A stretch of 64,000 bases of DNA, from positions 496,001 through 560,000 of the forward strand of contig NZ_CP107799.1 of the NCBI RefSeq assembly GCF_041431135.1, written 5' to 3'. A model generated the notes under the pieces. That model was given only the letters and a program-made list of their open reading frames with translations, was not told the DNA's origin and did no database searches. Numbering within the stretch: the first letter of the stretch is position 1; every line of letters begins with the position of its first letter. Shown here in pieces: positions 8,545-16,654 of this stretch. The position numbers and the translations under genes are program-made. Source of the stretch: Streptomyces sp. NBC_00554. Lineage in GTDB: Bacteria > Actinomycetota > Actinomycetes > Streptomycetales > Streptomycetaceae.

Positions 8545-8931
8545 TCAGTCGGTGATGGTGACGCACGGAAGGCCGACGCTGGCGCCCCCGCGGAAGCCTT
8601 CCGCGCAGAGCCGGGTGCCCGCAGGGAAGTGCCGTTGCGGGTAGGCCTGATCCCGGTATGTCCTGAACGCGGCGACGTCCTCGACCTTGGTGTTCGCGCT
8701 CCAGCCGTTGGTGGTCCACACCCGGGCGCTGATGCGGTGCGGCTGGTTGGTGTTGGTGACCGACACCTCGACCCTGCCCAGGTAGGTGCCGATGTCGTAG
8801 GTCTCGATGCAGACCGAGTTGTTGCACCACTTGCCGGCAGCCGCCGCGGGCGGTCCTGCGGCGATGACGCAGCCGAGAGTCGCAGCCGCCACGCCGATTC
8901 CCGAGGCGGTCTTCTTGGTGATGTAGTGCAT
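8545..8931 (-). CDS. Small secreted cysteine-containing protein
   Basis: A 128-residue protein with a clear Sec signal (MHYITKK, then an alanine-rich core ending near AAA about residue 33). The mature part of about 95 residues has four cysteines (KWCNN, VCIE, RLCAE, LPC), probably two disulfides, and is rich in beta-type sequence. This resembles small secreted proteins common in Streptomyces, but I cannot name a family. I chose ATG 8931 because the signal peptide begins there; the frame is open further upstream without support. Confidence 0.72.
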   Translation of the reverse strand: MHYITKKTASGIGVAAATLGCVIAAGPPAAAAGKWCNNSVCIETYDIGTYLGRVEVSVTNTNQPHRISARVWTTNGWSANTKVEDVAAFRTYRDQAYPQRHFPAGTRLCAEGFRGGASVGLPCVTITD

Positions 8932-9157
8932 GGCGAGCGGCCTCAGTATTCTGTCCGGCCCGTGACGGAGCACGAGTCCTGTCGGCACATGTTCCGGGGG
9001 GGGCCGGACGGATCGGCGTCGGCAGATACGTGAGGCCCGAGCGGACCAACGCCGGACAAGATCATGAGTTACGCCGGCGCCCACTCCCCTGCGCCACATC
9101 CTCGCTGCCCACGAGTCCCCTGACGGCAGGCCGACCGAGAACGCGCCGCACCTCGAC

Positions 9158-9193
9158 TTGATAGGCAAGTCATCACTTGCCTATCCTGTGGTT
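9158..9193 (+). promoter_or_regulatory. Leaderless arsR promoter with overlapping 11-bp palindrome
   Basis: TTGATA (9158-9163) and TATCCT (9182-9187) are 18 bp apart. The -10 matches TANNNT, and six bases later the GTG start codon of the ArsR gene occurs. The arms GATAGGCAAGT (9160-9170) and ACTTGCCTATC (9175-9185) form a perfect inverted repeat with a 4-bp spacer covering the whole promoter. This is the expected layout for an autorepressed ArsR gene. Confidence 0.75.
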
Positions 9194-9496
9194 GTGGCCG
9201 ACGACCTCTTCAAAGCCTTGGCCGACCCCACCCGCCGTACCATCCTCGACGAGCTCACGGAGAAGTCCGGACAGCCACTGTTCGAGATCTGCGCGCGACT
9301 GAGCATGAAGCATCAGCTCGGCATCTCACGCCAGGGGGTCTCCCAGCACCTCGCCGTACTGGAGGCCGCCGGGCTCGTCGAGACCAGGCGGGAGGGCCGC
9401 TACAAGTTCCACGACCTGAACACGGCCCCGCTGCGGCAGATAACCGAGCGATGGCCCGCGCCCGACCCATCCGGACCAACGGAGAGCACCCCATGA
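9194..9496 (+). CDS. ArsR-family winged-helix repressor, non-metal type
   Basis: A 100-residue transcriptional regulator. It opens with the ArsR family signature LFKALADPTRRTILDEL, followed by a recognition helix (GISRQGVSQHLAVLEAAGLV) and a wing (RREGRYKFHDL). The metal-binding CxC motif of classical ArsR/SmtB is absent, so it belongs to the group often paired with VOC or SRPBCC proteins. GTG 9194 is chosen because it lies at the predicted transcription start of a leaderless promoter. An in-frame TTG at 9158 would be inside the -35. The stop overlaps the next gene by 4 bp (ATGA), implying translational coupling. Confidence 0.88.
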   Translation: MADDLFKALADPTRRTILDELTEKSGQPLFEICARLSMKHQLGISRQGVSQHLAVLEAAGLVETRREGRYKFHDLNTAPLRQITERWPAPDPSGPTESTP

Positions 9497-9885
9497 AGAT
9501 CCATCTGACCAGCGTCTTCGTCGACGACCAGGCCAAGGCTCTGCACTTCTACACCGAGATCCTCGGCTTCGTGAAGAAGTACGACGTCCCGGTGGGTGAG
9601 AAGGACCGGTGGCTGACCGTCGTCTCACCCGAGGAGCCCGGCGGCACCGAGCTCCTCCTGGAGCCCGCCGGCCACCCGGCCGTCAAGCCCTACCGCGACG
9701 CACTCGTCCAGGACGGCATCCCGCTCGCCCAGTTCGCCGTCGACGACGTGAAGGCGGAGTACGAGCGCCTGCGCGGCCTCGGCGTCCGCTTCACCCAGGA
9801 GCCCCTGGAGATGGGCCCCGTCACCACCGCCGTCTTCGACGACACCTGCGGCAACCTGATCCAGATCGCGACACAGCCGCAGTAG
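9493..9885 (+). CDS. VOC-family (glyoxalase/bleomycin-resistance fold) protein
   Basis: A 130-residue vicinal-oxygen-chelate protein. The two beta-alpha-beta-beta-beta units begin at ITSVFVDDQAKALHFY-like and PLAQFAVDDVKAEYERL-like segments. A metal-type glutamate position is present in the first unit (TELLLEP), and DDTCGNLIQI closes the fold. Members include dioxygenases, glyoxalases and antibiotic-binding proteins; the substrate is not evident. Coupled to the ArsR gene and therefore probably induced by whatever ligand or stress releases that repressor. Confidence 0.85.
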   Translation: MKIHLTSVFVDDQAKALHFYTEILGFVKKYDVPVGEKDRWLTVVSPEEPGGTELLLEPAGHPAVKPYRDALVQDGIPLAQFAVDDVKAEYERLRGLGVRFTQEPLEMGPVTTAVFDDTCGNLIQIATQPQ

Positions 9886-9987
9886 ACGGTCGGCCGCGTA
9901 CGGAGCTCGGCCTCGCCGGCGACTGATCCCTCGCCCTGGAATTCGCCGACGGCGTGGCCACGCGTGTTCAGGACAGGACACCACGGC

Positions 9988-11169
9988 TCAGCCCCGCAGC
10001 GGTTCCGCCAGTCGTCCCAGCAGACCCGCGACCAGGGCGGTCTGGGCGGGCACGGTGTCCGGGTAGATGAACTCGCCCTGGGCATGGGCGCCGTCGCCGA
10101 CAGCGCCCATGCCGCACAGCACGGGCAGGCCGAGGGCGGAGACGAAGTTGGCATCGCTGGCACCGCCGACGGCGGCGTCGGGCAACTCGTCGCGGCCCTG
10201 CTCACGGGCGACCTCGCGAGCTAGGCCGAGGAGAGGGGCGGAGGCGGCGTTGAGGGTCATCGGCGGCCGGTTCCAGGCATGGTCGATCTCGATGCGGACG
10301 CGGGGATCGCTCACCTTGATGGCGTCCAACTCGGCGTCGACACGGGCCTGTTCGACCTCGCTGCTGACCCGGATGTCGACGCCCGCGGTGGCCTGCCCGG
10401 CGACGACGTTGATGGCGGAACCCCCCTTGATGAGCCCGGGGTTGATCGTGGTGCCCTTGTCGGGGGCGGCGACCGCCGCGGCGGCGACCACGAACTCGCA
10501 GAGCGCGGTGATCGCGCTCGCCCCGTCCTGAGGCGCGAGCCCGGCATGCGCCTCGATGCCGGTGGCCGTGACCCGGAAGATCCCGGAACCCTTGCGAGCG
10601 GTCTTGACCGCGCCGTGGGCGGTCGGCTCCAGCACCAGGGTGACGTCGACCTTCTGCGCGACCTCCTCGATCACCCGCCGCGAGGACAGGGAGCCGATCT
10701 CCTCGTCACCGTTGAAGAGGAAGGTGACGGTGGGCACGGGTGCGCCGCCCTCCCGGGCCAGCTTCAGGGCCCAAATGCCTTGCGCAAGGCCGGTCTTCAT
10801 GTCAAAGATCCCCGGCCCGCCGAGCTTGTCCCGACCGTCGCCCGACGACTGCGGCTGCTCCCATCCGGCGAGGGTCCCAGTCGGCCATACGGTGTCGTAG
10901 TGGCCGACGAGCGCGACATGCCCGGCGCCCGTGCCGGTGTAGGTCAACGTGAGCGTGTCGCCGCACTCGCCCCCGGGGTGACGCTCTTCGCGGTCGGGTC
11001 GGCCGAGGTGGCGGACGGTCAGCTCGCGCAGGAGGTCCAGGCCCGCCGCGAGGCCGGGCATATCGTAGCTGCCGGTCTCCTGGCGGACGAGGGTCAGGAT
11101 GTCGGTGACGATCTCCGACGAGACGTCCTGGGCGCGGGCGGTGAGGGCGGCGGCGGGCGATGCGGTCAT
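9988..11169 (-). CDS. M20-family metallopeptidase (glutamate carboxypeptidase/AbgB-like)
   Basis: A 393-residue zinc carboxypeptidase of the M20A type related to carboxypeptidase G2, which removes C-terminal glutamate from folates and other N-acyl amino acids. The metal ligands and catalytic residues are visible: GHYDTVW (His, Asp), GIFDMKTG (bridging Asp), FNGDEEIGS (Glu-Glu), LEPT, and a final His in GDGAHAQG. No signal peptide, so cytoplasmic. It sits 53 bp downstream of an AbgT-type transporter on the same strand, consistent with uptake then hydrolysis of p-aminobenzoyl-glutamate or a similar amide. I chose ATG 11169; the upstream frame is not protein-like. Confidence 0.85.
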   Translation of the reverse strand: MTASPAAALTARAQDVSSEIVTDILTLVRQETGSYDMPGLAAGLDLLRELTVRHLGRPDREERHPGGECGDTLTLTYTGTGAGHVALVGHYDTVWPTGTLAGWEQPQSSGDGRDKLGGPGIFDMKTGLAQGIWALKLAREGGAPVPTVTFLFNGDEEIGSLSSRRVIEEVAQKVDVTLVLEPTAHGAVKTARKGSGIFRVTATGIEAHAGLAPQDGASAITALCEFVVAAAAVAAPDKGTTINPGLIKGGSAINVVAGQATAGVDIRVSSEVEQARVDAELDAIKVSDPRVRIEIDHAWNRPPMTLNAASAPLLGLAREVAREQGRDELPDAAVGGASDANFVSALGLPVLCGMGAVGDGAHAQGEFIYPDTVPAQTALVAGLLGRLAEPLRG

Positions 11170-11222
11170 GGTCTGCTTTCTCGTACGAAGCCGGGGTGAC
11201 GCTTCTTGGCGGAGGGGCGGGC

Positions 11223-12776
11223 TCAGCCGATGCCGAACGGGATGCCCAGCAGGTACCAGGCCACGAAGAACGCGACCCAGACGACCCAGAGGACGGCGGC
11301 GATCGGGATGGTGAAGGAGGCCAGGGTGCCGATGCCCGCGGACTTGCGGTACTGCTGGATGAAGCCCAGGGCCATCACGAAGTACGGGCTCATCGGGGTG
11401 ACGCAGTTGGTGACCGAGTCGGCGACGCGGTAGACGGCCTGGGTGGTCTCGGGCTCGATGCCGATGAGCATCAGCATGGGTACGAGCACCGGCGCGGCAA
11501 GCGCCCACAGCGCGGAGCCGCTGGTGATGACGAGGTTCATGAACGTGATCAGTACAGCGATGCCGACCAGCACGGTCCAGCCGCTCATGTCCAGGTCGCG
11601 CAGCGTCTCGGCGCCCTTGACGGCGAGGATGTCGCCGATGTTCGTCCACTTGAAGTAGGCGAGGAACTGGGCGATCGCGAAGAACAGGACAAGGATCGGC
11701 GCCATCGAACGGGTGCCGTCGGCCATCGCGGCGATGCTGTCGCGGGCGGCGGAGAAGGTGCCGGTCATCCGGCCGTAGACGGTGCCGAGTACGGCGAAGA
11801 ACACGCCCAGGACGAGCGCCATCCCGCCGATCAGCGGGGAGTTGACGATGCCGCCGCCCTCGCCGCGCAGCGGTGAGGACGAGGGGACCATGGCCACCAC
11901 CAGGAACGCGAGGAAGCCGATGGCGACCAGCCCGGTCGCGCGCAGCGCGCGCTGCTGCTGCTCGGTGACCTCGATCTCCGCCAGCTCAGCGGCGTTCGGC
12001 GCGGCGACCGGCTCGTCGGGCTCCAGGTCCGAGCGGCGGGCGAGGACCTTGTCGACGACGAGGGTGATCACGAGGGCCACCAGGACCGAGGAGCCGAGCC
12101 CGAAGAAGTAGTTGGCCACCGGCGTGACGACGTAGTCCGCGTCGATGGTGTGGGCGGCGGCGGTCGAGATCCCGGACAGCAGGACGTCGGTGGTGGTGAG
12201 CGACGGGGAGGCGTCGTAGCCGGCGGCGATCGAGACGTAGGCGACGACGCAGCCGAGCACCGGGCTGCGGCCGGCCGCGCGGAAGACCAGTGCGCCGAGC
12301 GGGATGAGGGTGACGTAGGCGGCGTCGCCGGCGACATGGCTGACCATGGCCGTCATCGACAGGGCGAAGGTGAGGTATCTGCCCGGCACCCGGGCGACCA
12401 TGCGTCGCAGCAGGGCGGAGAACAGTCCGCTCTTCTCGGCGACGGCGATGCCGAACATCACGGTGAGGATGGTGGCCAGCGGCGGGAAGGCCGCGTAGTT
12501 GTCGACGGCCCCCTCGACGGCCATGGTGAGGCCGTCCTTGCTGAGCAGGTTCCGCACCTCGATGGTCTCGTGCGTGCCGGGGTGCAAGGCGCTGGCGCCG
12601 ACCGCCGCCAGCACCGCGCTGAGGACGGCGACAATCCCGGCGAGGATCCAGAACAGCCAGAAGGGGTTGGGGAGTTTGTTACCGACCTTCTCGATCGCCG
12701 TCAGACTCCGGAACGCGGTGCGCAGGGCCCTCGACTGTGGCTCGGTCGGCTGAGGCTGAGCGGAGGTGACACTCAT
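11223..12776 (-). CDS. abgT: AbgT-family transporter
   Basis: A membrane transporter of 517 residues with about a dozen hydrophobic helices. It matches the AbgT family, which imports p-aminobenzoyl-glutamate in E. coli and includes the MtrF/YdaH drug exporters. The family start (RSLTAIEKVGNKLPNPFWLF) and conserved segments such as GDAAYVTLIPLGA and ending VTPMSPYFVMALGF are clear. ATG 12776 follows AAGAGG by a good spacing and is preferred to ATG 12794. First gene of a two-gene unit with the M20 peptidase, divergent from an Lrp-type regulator that probably controls it. Transport direction is inferred from the peptidase partner. Confidence 0.87.
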   Translation of the reverse strand: MSVTSAQPQPTEPQSRALRTAFRSLTAIEKVGNKLPNPFWLFWILAGIVAVLSAVLAAVGASALHPGTHETIEVRNLLSKDGLTMAVEGAVDNYAAFPPLATILTVMFGIAVAEKSGLFSALLRRMVARVPGRYLTFALSMTAMVSHVAGDAAYVTLIPLGALVFRAAGRSPVLGCVVAYVSIAAGYDASPSLTTTDVLLSGISTAAAHTIDADYVVTPVANYFFGLGSSVLVALVITLVVDKVLARRSDLEPDEPVAAPNAAELAEIEVTEQQQRALRATGLVAIGFLAFLVVAMVPSSSPLRGEGGGIVNSPLIGGMALVLGVFFAVLGTVYGRMTGTFSAARDSIAAMADGTRSMAPILVLFFAIAQFLAYFKWTNIGDILAVKGAETLRDLDMSGWTVLVGIAVLITFMNLVITSGSALWALAAPVLVPMLMLIGIEPETTQAVYRVADSVTNCVTPMSPYFVMALGFIQQYRKSAGIGTLASFTIPIAAVLWVVWVAFFVAWYLLGIPFGIG

Positions 12777-12891
12777 CGGTACCTCTTGATGCATTGGGGG
12801 GACGTTCCTGCGAACAATGGCATCAGAGTGAGAGATTCTCTATCCCTTGGATGTAACGTTGGGATTAATCGGCAGTCTAAGGTGGGGCACC
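12777..12891. promoter_or_regulatory. Divergent abgT/lrp intergenic region with palindrome
   Basis: A 115-bp shared promoter region. It contains AGAGATTCTCT (12831-12841), a perfect palindrome about a central T, and AT-rich GGGATTAATC near the regulator start. A dimeric Lrp-type protein binding here could control both directions. Confidence 0.45.
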
Positions 12892-13917
12892 ATGACCCGT
12901 CCTCTCCTCGACGAGCTCGACCGGCGCCTCATCGGCGCGCTGCACCTGGCACCCCGGGCCACCTGGGACGACATCGGCGAGATCCTCGCCGCCGACGCCA
13001 GCACGCTCAAACGCCGGTACGACCGGTTGCACGAGGCGCGGATGGTCCGCGTGATCGGGCAGTCCGACTGGGGCATGCACTCCACGGCGATGCCCGTCCA
13101 CGTCTTCCTGGACATCACCGGCGAGACCCCGCTCGCCGTCCTCCACCGCCTCCGCGACCTGCCCCACCTCCAGCTCCTGGCACAGATCTCCGGCGACTAC
13201 CCGCTCTACGCCGTCGTGCACGCCCCGTCCGAGGCCGCCACCAGCGAGGCGATCGACCGGATGTTCTCCGTCCCCGGCGTCCGGCGCGTCAACGCCCTGC
13301 CCGCCCTCAGCACCCTGCGCCGGGGCATCAACTGGGACCCCCAGTTCCTCACCGACACCGAACGCGCTGGCCTGCTGAAGCTCACCGGCGCCCGCCCCGA
13401 GGGCACCGCGACCGCGACACCCCCCGCGAAACCACTCAGCGAGGCTGAACGCACCGTCGTCGCCCAGCTGATCCAGGACAGCCGCGCATCAGCGGCGAGC
13501 ATCGCCCGAGCCGCCGGCCTGGCCACCTCCACCGCGCACCGCGTCGTCCGCCGGGTCCTCGACGAGGGATGGGTCAAGCCTCGCCTGGAGATCGTGTCCG
13601 AATGGCTCGGCTTCCGGACCGCCTTCATCCTCCGCCTGCGCGTGGCTCCGGGTGAAACCCCCGACGTCATGCGCCGTATCGACCAGCTCCCCCAGACCCG
13701 GCTCGCCGCCCACGTGGCCAGCGACATGTCCGTCCTCGCCACCGGCCTGGTCGCCGACCGCTCCGCCCTGGCGCTCTTCATCGACAACGAACTGGCCAGG
13801 ATCCCCGGCCTCATGGCTGTCAGCGTCGACGTCATGCTCGCCGAACCGCGCCGCTACTGGCTGGACCGGGACCTGGCCTCCGGTCTCGGCGAATTCCACG
13901 CGCCGACCCTGCTGTAG
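12892..13917 (+). CDS. Tandem-domain Lrp/AsnC-family regulator
   Basis: A 341-residue regulator roughly twice the usual Lrp/AsnC length. It contains two complete HTH plus ligand-binding units: the first HTH at about residues 5-60 (LDELDRRLIGALHL), the second at about 185-245 (LSEAERTVVAQLIQDSR, followed by ASIARAAGLATSTAHR). Each is followed by a RAM-like alpha/beta half. Such double Lrp proteins are common in Streptomyces. ATG 12892 follows AAGGTGGGG. It diverges from the AbgT/M20 pair and probably senses an amino acid or aminoacyl product of that pathway. That assignment rests on position only. Confidence 0.85.
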   Translation: MTRPLLDELDRRLIGALHLAPRATWDDIGEILAADASTLKRRYDRLHEARMVRVIGQSDWGMHSTAMPVHVFLDITGETPLAVLHRLRDLPHLQLLAQISGDYPLYAVVHAPSEAATSEAIDRMFSVPGVRRVNALPALSTLRRGINWDPQFLTDTERAGLLKLTGARPEGTATATPPAKPLSEAERTVVAQLIQDSRASAASIARAAGLATSTAHRVVRRVLDEGWVKPRLEIVSEWLGFRTAFILRLRVAPGETPDVMRRIDQLPQTRLAAHVASDMSVLATGLVADRSALALFIDNELARIPGLMAVSVDVMLAEPRRYWLDRDLASGLGEFHAPTLL

Positions 13918-13946
13918 GTCCCGATGGCGCCGGCCTTCATGGCCCC

Positions 13947-14897
13947 TTACTCCGTGGCGTCGAAGTTCCAGACGGCTCGGGCGCCCGGGCCGACGGTGAG
14001 AGTCGACCGGCCGATCCGTTCCTCGTGCCGGTACTCCACGGGCCGGTTGAGCGACAGTCCGATCTGCCGCAGGCCGGCCTGGTCGCGCGGAACGGCGTCG
14101 AATCGGATCGTGGTGCCACCGCCCTGCGCGACGATGCCACCGCCCACCGCAGGCCGGACGACGAACCCGCCGGCCCGAAGCAACGGCACAGTGTCGGCAA
14201 GGTCCCGTTCGGTGACCGCGAGGCGGACAGAGGTCACGTCACGCATCAGATGGTCGCTGTAGCCGTCGGACAGGTAACGCTCCCGGCCGACGTCGCCCGG
14301 GTAGTCGGCCGGCTCGGTGTTGCTGCGCGGGTCGGCAAAGTACTCCGGCAGATACTCCATCGCCCAGGCCCCGAAGCCGTCGTACTGGTCGGTGGTGAGG
14401 ATGGCGTCGAACCACGGCACCGGGACGCCGTCGCCGAAGTCGCGCGTCTGGCGGAACTCGATCGGGTCGGCGATCCCCTGGTCCCGCAGCCGCTCCGTCA
14501 CCGTCACGAGGTCGCCGGCGCGCTCGGCCGAGATCCCCATCCCGGTGGAGCCGAAGGTGCCGTCCTGGCCGGGCAGATCGCCGACCCCGAACAGTTCGAG
14601 ATACGTCTCGCGGCCCATCAGGTAGCGACCGGTCCAGGTCTGTCCACCGGCGCCGGTCGTGGTGCGGACCTGGAAGTTGGCGAAGTCCCGCAGATAGTCG
14701 GAGTGCTCGATGGCATCGGCGGTCTCCCGGTCGAGGACTCCGTACGCGTGGTTGTAGAACAGCAACTGCCGATCGGGCGACGGCGCGCCCCCCTCGGCCC
14801 GCGCGGTCTTCGCGCCTCCCTCAACTGCCCCCATGAAGACGGCAGCGAGGGCCACAGCGACGACCAGAATCATCCGCATCATCCGGCTCAGCAGCAT
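13947..14897 (-). CDS. Exported protein resembling DUF5829
   Basis: A 316-residue protein with an N-terminal Sec-type signal (MMRMILVVAVALAAVFM, about residues 5-25). The mature start has NHAYGVLDRETADAIEHS, as in a streptomycete family I recall as DUF5829. The fold may be glyoxalase-like: an opening strand with Asn-His, and a late repeat of polar beta strands. No catalytic motif is certain. It converges on the Lrp gene with a 29-bp gap. The assignment is from memory of family sequence, so the domain name should be treated as tentative. Confidence 0.6.
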   Translation of the reverse strand: MLLSRMMRMILVVAVALAAVFMGAVEGGAKTARAEGGAPSPDRQLLFYNHAYGVLDRETADAIEHSDYLRDFANFQVRTTTGAGGQTWTGRYLMGRETYLELFGVGDLPGQDGTFGSTGMGISAERAGDLVTVTERLRDQGIADPIEFRQTRDFGDGVPVPWFDAILTTDQYDGFGAWAMEYLPEYFADPRSNTEPADYPGDVGRERYLSDGYSDHLMRDVTSVRLAVTERDLADTVPLLRAGGFVVRPAVGGGIVAQGGGTTIRFDAVPRDQAGLRQIGLSLNRPVEYRHEERIGRSTLTVGPGARAVWNFDATE

Positions 14898-15068
14898 GCG
14901 CGCGATCGTAGGGCGGAAGGAATCACGGTCGCTGCCGAATCGAGGACGACGACTCGAAACCGCCGTGCTCGCGCCTGGTCAGCACTGGCCGGGCCGCGGT
15001 GTCGAAGGTCTGACAACGGCATTCGGGGGCACTCGTAGCGCACCACAACGAAAAGAGGGAGCGTCTCC

Positions 15069-15245
15069 ATGCTTGGTATAGCGGCGGCAGTGCTGTTCTT
15101 CATCGCCTTTTTGATCAACGCTGCCGAGATCGACACGAACGACACGTTCACGTCGGTGAATGTCATGCTCCTCGGCCTCACCGTACTGGCGCTGCATGTG
15201 GCGGGTATCGGCAGCGGGTGGGGCAGCCGGGCACGCAGGCGCTGA
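15069..15245 (+). CDS. Small two-helix membrane protein (58 residues)
   Basis: A short gene starting MLGIAAAVLFFIAFLINA and ending in the basic tail WGSRARRR. It encodes two hydrophobic segments (about residues 3-18 and 34-49) separated by a polar, threonine-rich loop containing E20, D22 and D25. A GAGGGAGC ribosome site lies 7 nt before the ATG. The layout (acidic loop, basic C terminus) fits a small membrane protein family that is widespread in Streptomyces without known function. It stands alone between a divergent DUF5829-like gene and the next small ORF. Confidence 0.65.
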   Translation: MLGIAAAVLFFIAFLINAAEIDTNDTFTSVNVMLLGLTVLALHVAGIGSGWGSRARRR

Positions 15246-15487
15246 CGGACCCCGGGTCCGCGAATTGCCCGTCTGAGCACCGTGGTTCGTTGGAGAGACC
15301 GCGCGGGGGTACCTAGTACAGAACTCCGATTGCGCGAGGGCTGGCCAGAAGCCCGTGCATGAGGCCACTATCTGGCTTGATACCGCGCAGCGGACCGCGC
15401 ACTCAAGTCGAGTGTGTCCGCCCGCCATTGACCACAACGTCCAGCCCGTCCGCCCCACATCGGCACAGCGCAGAGAGAAAGACCACC

Positions 15488-15541
15488 ATGGCCGAGACCA
15501 CGCCTTCACGCGTCTCGTCTCCCGTCGGGGGCGCCCAGTGA
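15488..15541 (+). CDS. 17-residue ORF coupled to downstream membrane peptide
   Basis: ATG at 15488 after AGAGAAAG encodes 17 residues (MAETTPSRVSSPVGGAQ). Its TGA overlaps the GTG start of the next ORF as GTGA. Either it is a translated leader coupled to the membrane peptide, or the two are halves of one gene of about 50 residues split by a one-base deletion near the run GGGGG at 15528-15533. Too short for codon statistics. Confidence 0.35.
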   Translation: MAETTPSRVSSPVGGAQ

Positions 15542-15636
15542 CGGCCGCCCGAATCCCCGGCCTGATCCTGCCGGTCGCCTTTCTCCTCGCTGCTGTGATC
15601 GGCGCCGTGTGGTACTGGCGGCACCGGGGCGAGTAG
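15538..15636 (+). CDS. 32-residue single-helix membrane peptide
   Basis: Starts at GTG 15538, overlapping the previous stop, and encodes a 32-residue peptide with one hydrophobic helix (IPGLILPVAFLLAAVIGAVW) and a basic tail (YWRHRGE). It resembles the C-terminal part of small streptomycete membrane proteins of about 50-60 residues. GGGGG six bases before the GTG could act as a ribosome site. It may be the genuine product or the remnant of a frameshifted gene; the clean helix and stop favour something that was recently coding. Confidence 0.4.
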   Translation: MTAARIPGLILPVAFLLAAVIGAVWYWRHRGE

Positions 15637-15667
15637 GCCGGTTTCGGACACCGGCTCCCCCGGCCTA
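15634..15667. terminator. Bidirectional terminator between convergent genes
   Basis: TAGGCCGG (15634-15641) pairs with CCGGCCTA (15660-15667). The arms include the stop codons of both flanking genes. An inner CCGGT/ACCGG pair strengthens the stem. It serves the plus-strand small ORF and the minus-strand sortase gene. Confidence 0.6.
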
Positions 15668-16411
15668 ACCCAGCGGCGGCTGCTGTGTTGAAGTCGAAGT
15701 CAGGACGCCGATTTTGTCGATGCGGTGCTCGGGGTTCCCTCTGTCGTCGCGCCAGTGGTTTCCGGCCGCGTTGTCCTCGAGTGTCGCGCAGGTGGAGATA
15801 GTGATCATGGCTTGAGTGGGGCGCTTGCCCGGGAGGCCCGGGACCGCTGCCCGCTGTTCGGCGAGCGAGCGGTCGGAGCGGAAGGAGGTGGTTCTACTCT
15901 CGGTGATCTCGTACTCGTAGACCGTGCCGCCCGAGGTGACGAAGACCGAGTCGCCTTCATCCAGGGCGGGGAGCTCGCGCAGCGGACCGCCGGCGGAGAG
16001 GCGGTGGGCCGTGACGAGGTAGTTGCCGACCTCGCCGGGGCCGACACCGCCACGGCTGCCGTACGGGCTGGCGGCGACGCCGCGGTTCTGGATCCGGGTG
16101 CCTGGCCAGTCGTCGGTCGTCCCCTCGTAGGAGACGACGCGCAGGTCCTCGAGGGCGATCGCGGGTATGGCGAGCGAGGCGGTCCGGGCCTGGGTGTTGG
16201 TCCCGCCGGGGGCCGGCTTCGCAGCAGTGGTGGCGGGGGTCGGCTCGACGGTCGACGCTGCCGGGGAGGAGGGCGTGGCGGGCGTGGTCGCCGACGTGGT
16301 CCTGGTGGCTGCGGCGGTTTCCTCGGCGGCGCCATTGGTGGAGCAGCCCAGGAGTACGAGGATGATGCCGCCGCTGCTGAGCGCGGCGGGAAGAGCTCCG
16401 GAACGGGGCAT
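15665..16411 (-). CDS. Class E-like sortase with N-terminal lipobox
   Basis: A 248-residue transpeptidase of the sortase fold. The catalytic His is in VTAHRLS, the Cys in TISTCATLED and the Arg in EHRIDKIGVL. The TISTC sequence replaces the common TLTC. The N terminus has a short hydrophobic run ending in LVLLGC, which looks like a lipobox, followed by an 80-residue Ala/Thr/Pro linker. It would therefore be displayed outside the membrane, as a lipoprotein or with an uncleaved anchor. Streptomyces class E sortases attach LAXTG proteins such as chaplins; no substrate gene is nearby. ATG 16411 has only a weak ribosome site. Confidence 0.8.
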   Translation of the reverse strand: MPRSGALPAALSSGGIILVLLGCSTNGAAEETAAATRTTSATTPATPSSPAASTVEPTPATTAAKPAPGGTNTQARTASLAIPAIALEDLRVVSYEGTTDDWPGTRIQNRGVAASPYGSRGGVGPGEVGNYLVTAHRLSAGGPLRELPALDEGDSVFVTSGGTVYEYEITESRTTSFRSDRSLAEQRAAVPGLPGKRPTQAMITISTCATLEDNAAGNHWRDDRGNPEHRIDKIGVLTSTSTQQPPLG

Positions 16412-16654
16412 GGCACTCGGGATCGCTAGCCGGGGTCGTGTCGCGCCACACTGCGTGGAGAGTGGCTGCCTCAAGAGGGAGAACGGCAGGCTCAGGTCGG
16501 GAGTTCCCTGACGGAAGCCCCGTGCCACCTCCCACCGGCGGAGGGCCACCCTCACAACCCGGCCTGGCCAGTGGATCTCTCGCGCCGCAGAACCCGGCAC
16601 AGGCATACTCGGACCTCGCAGGCGCACCGGTGCCCACCGGTATCGGAGGTACGT

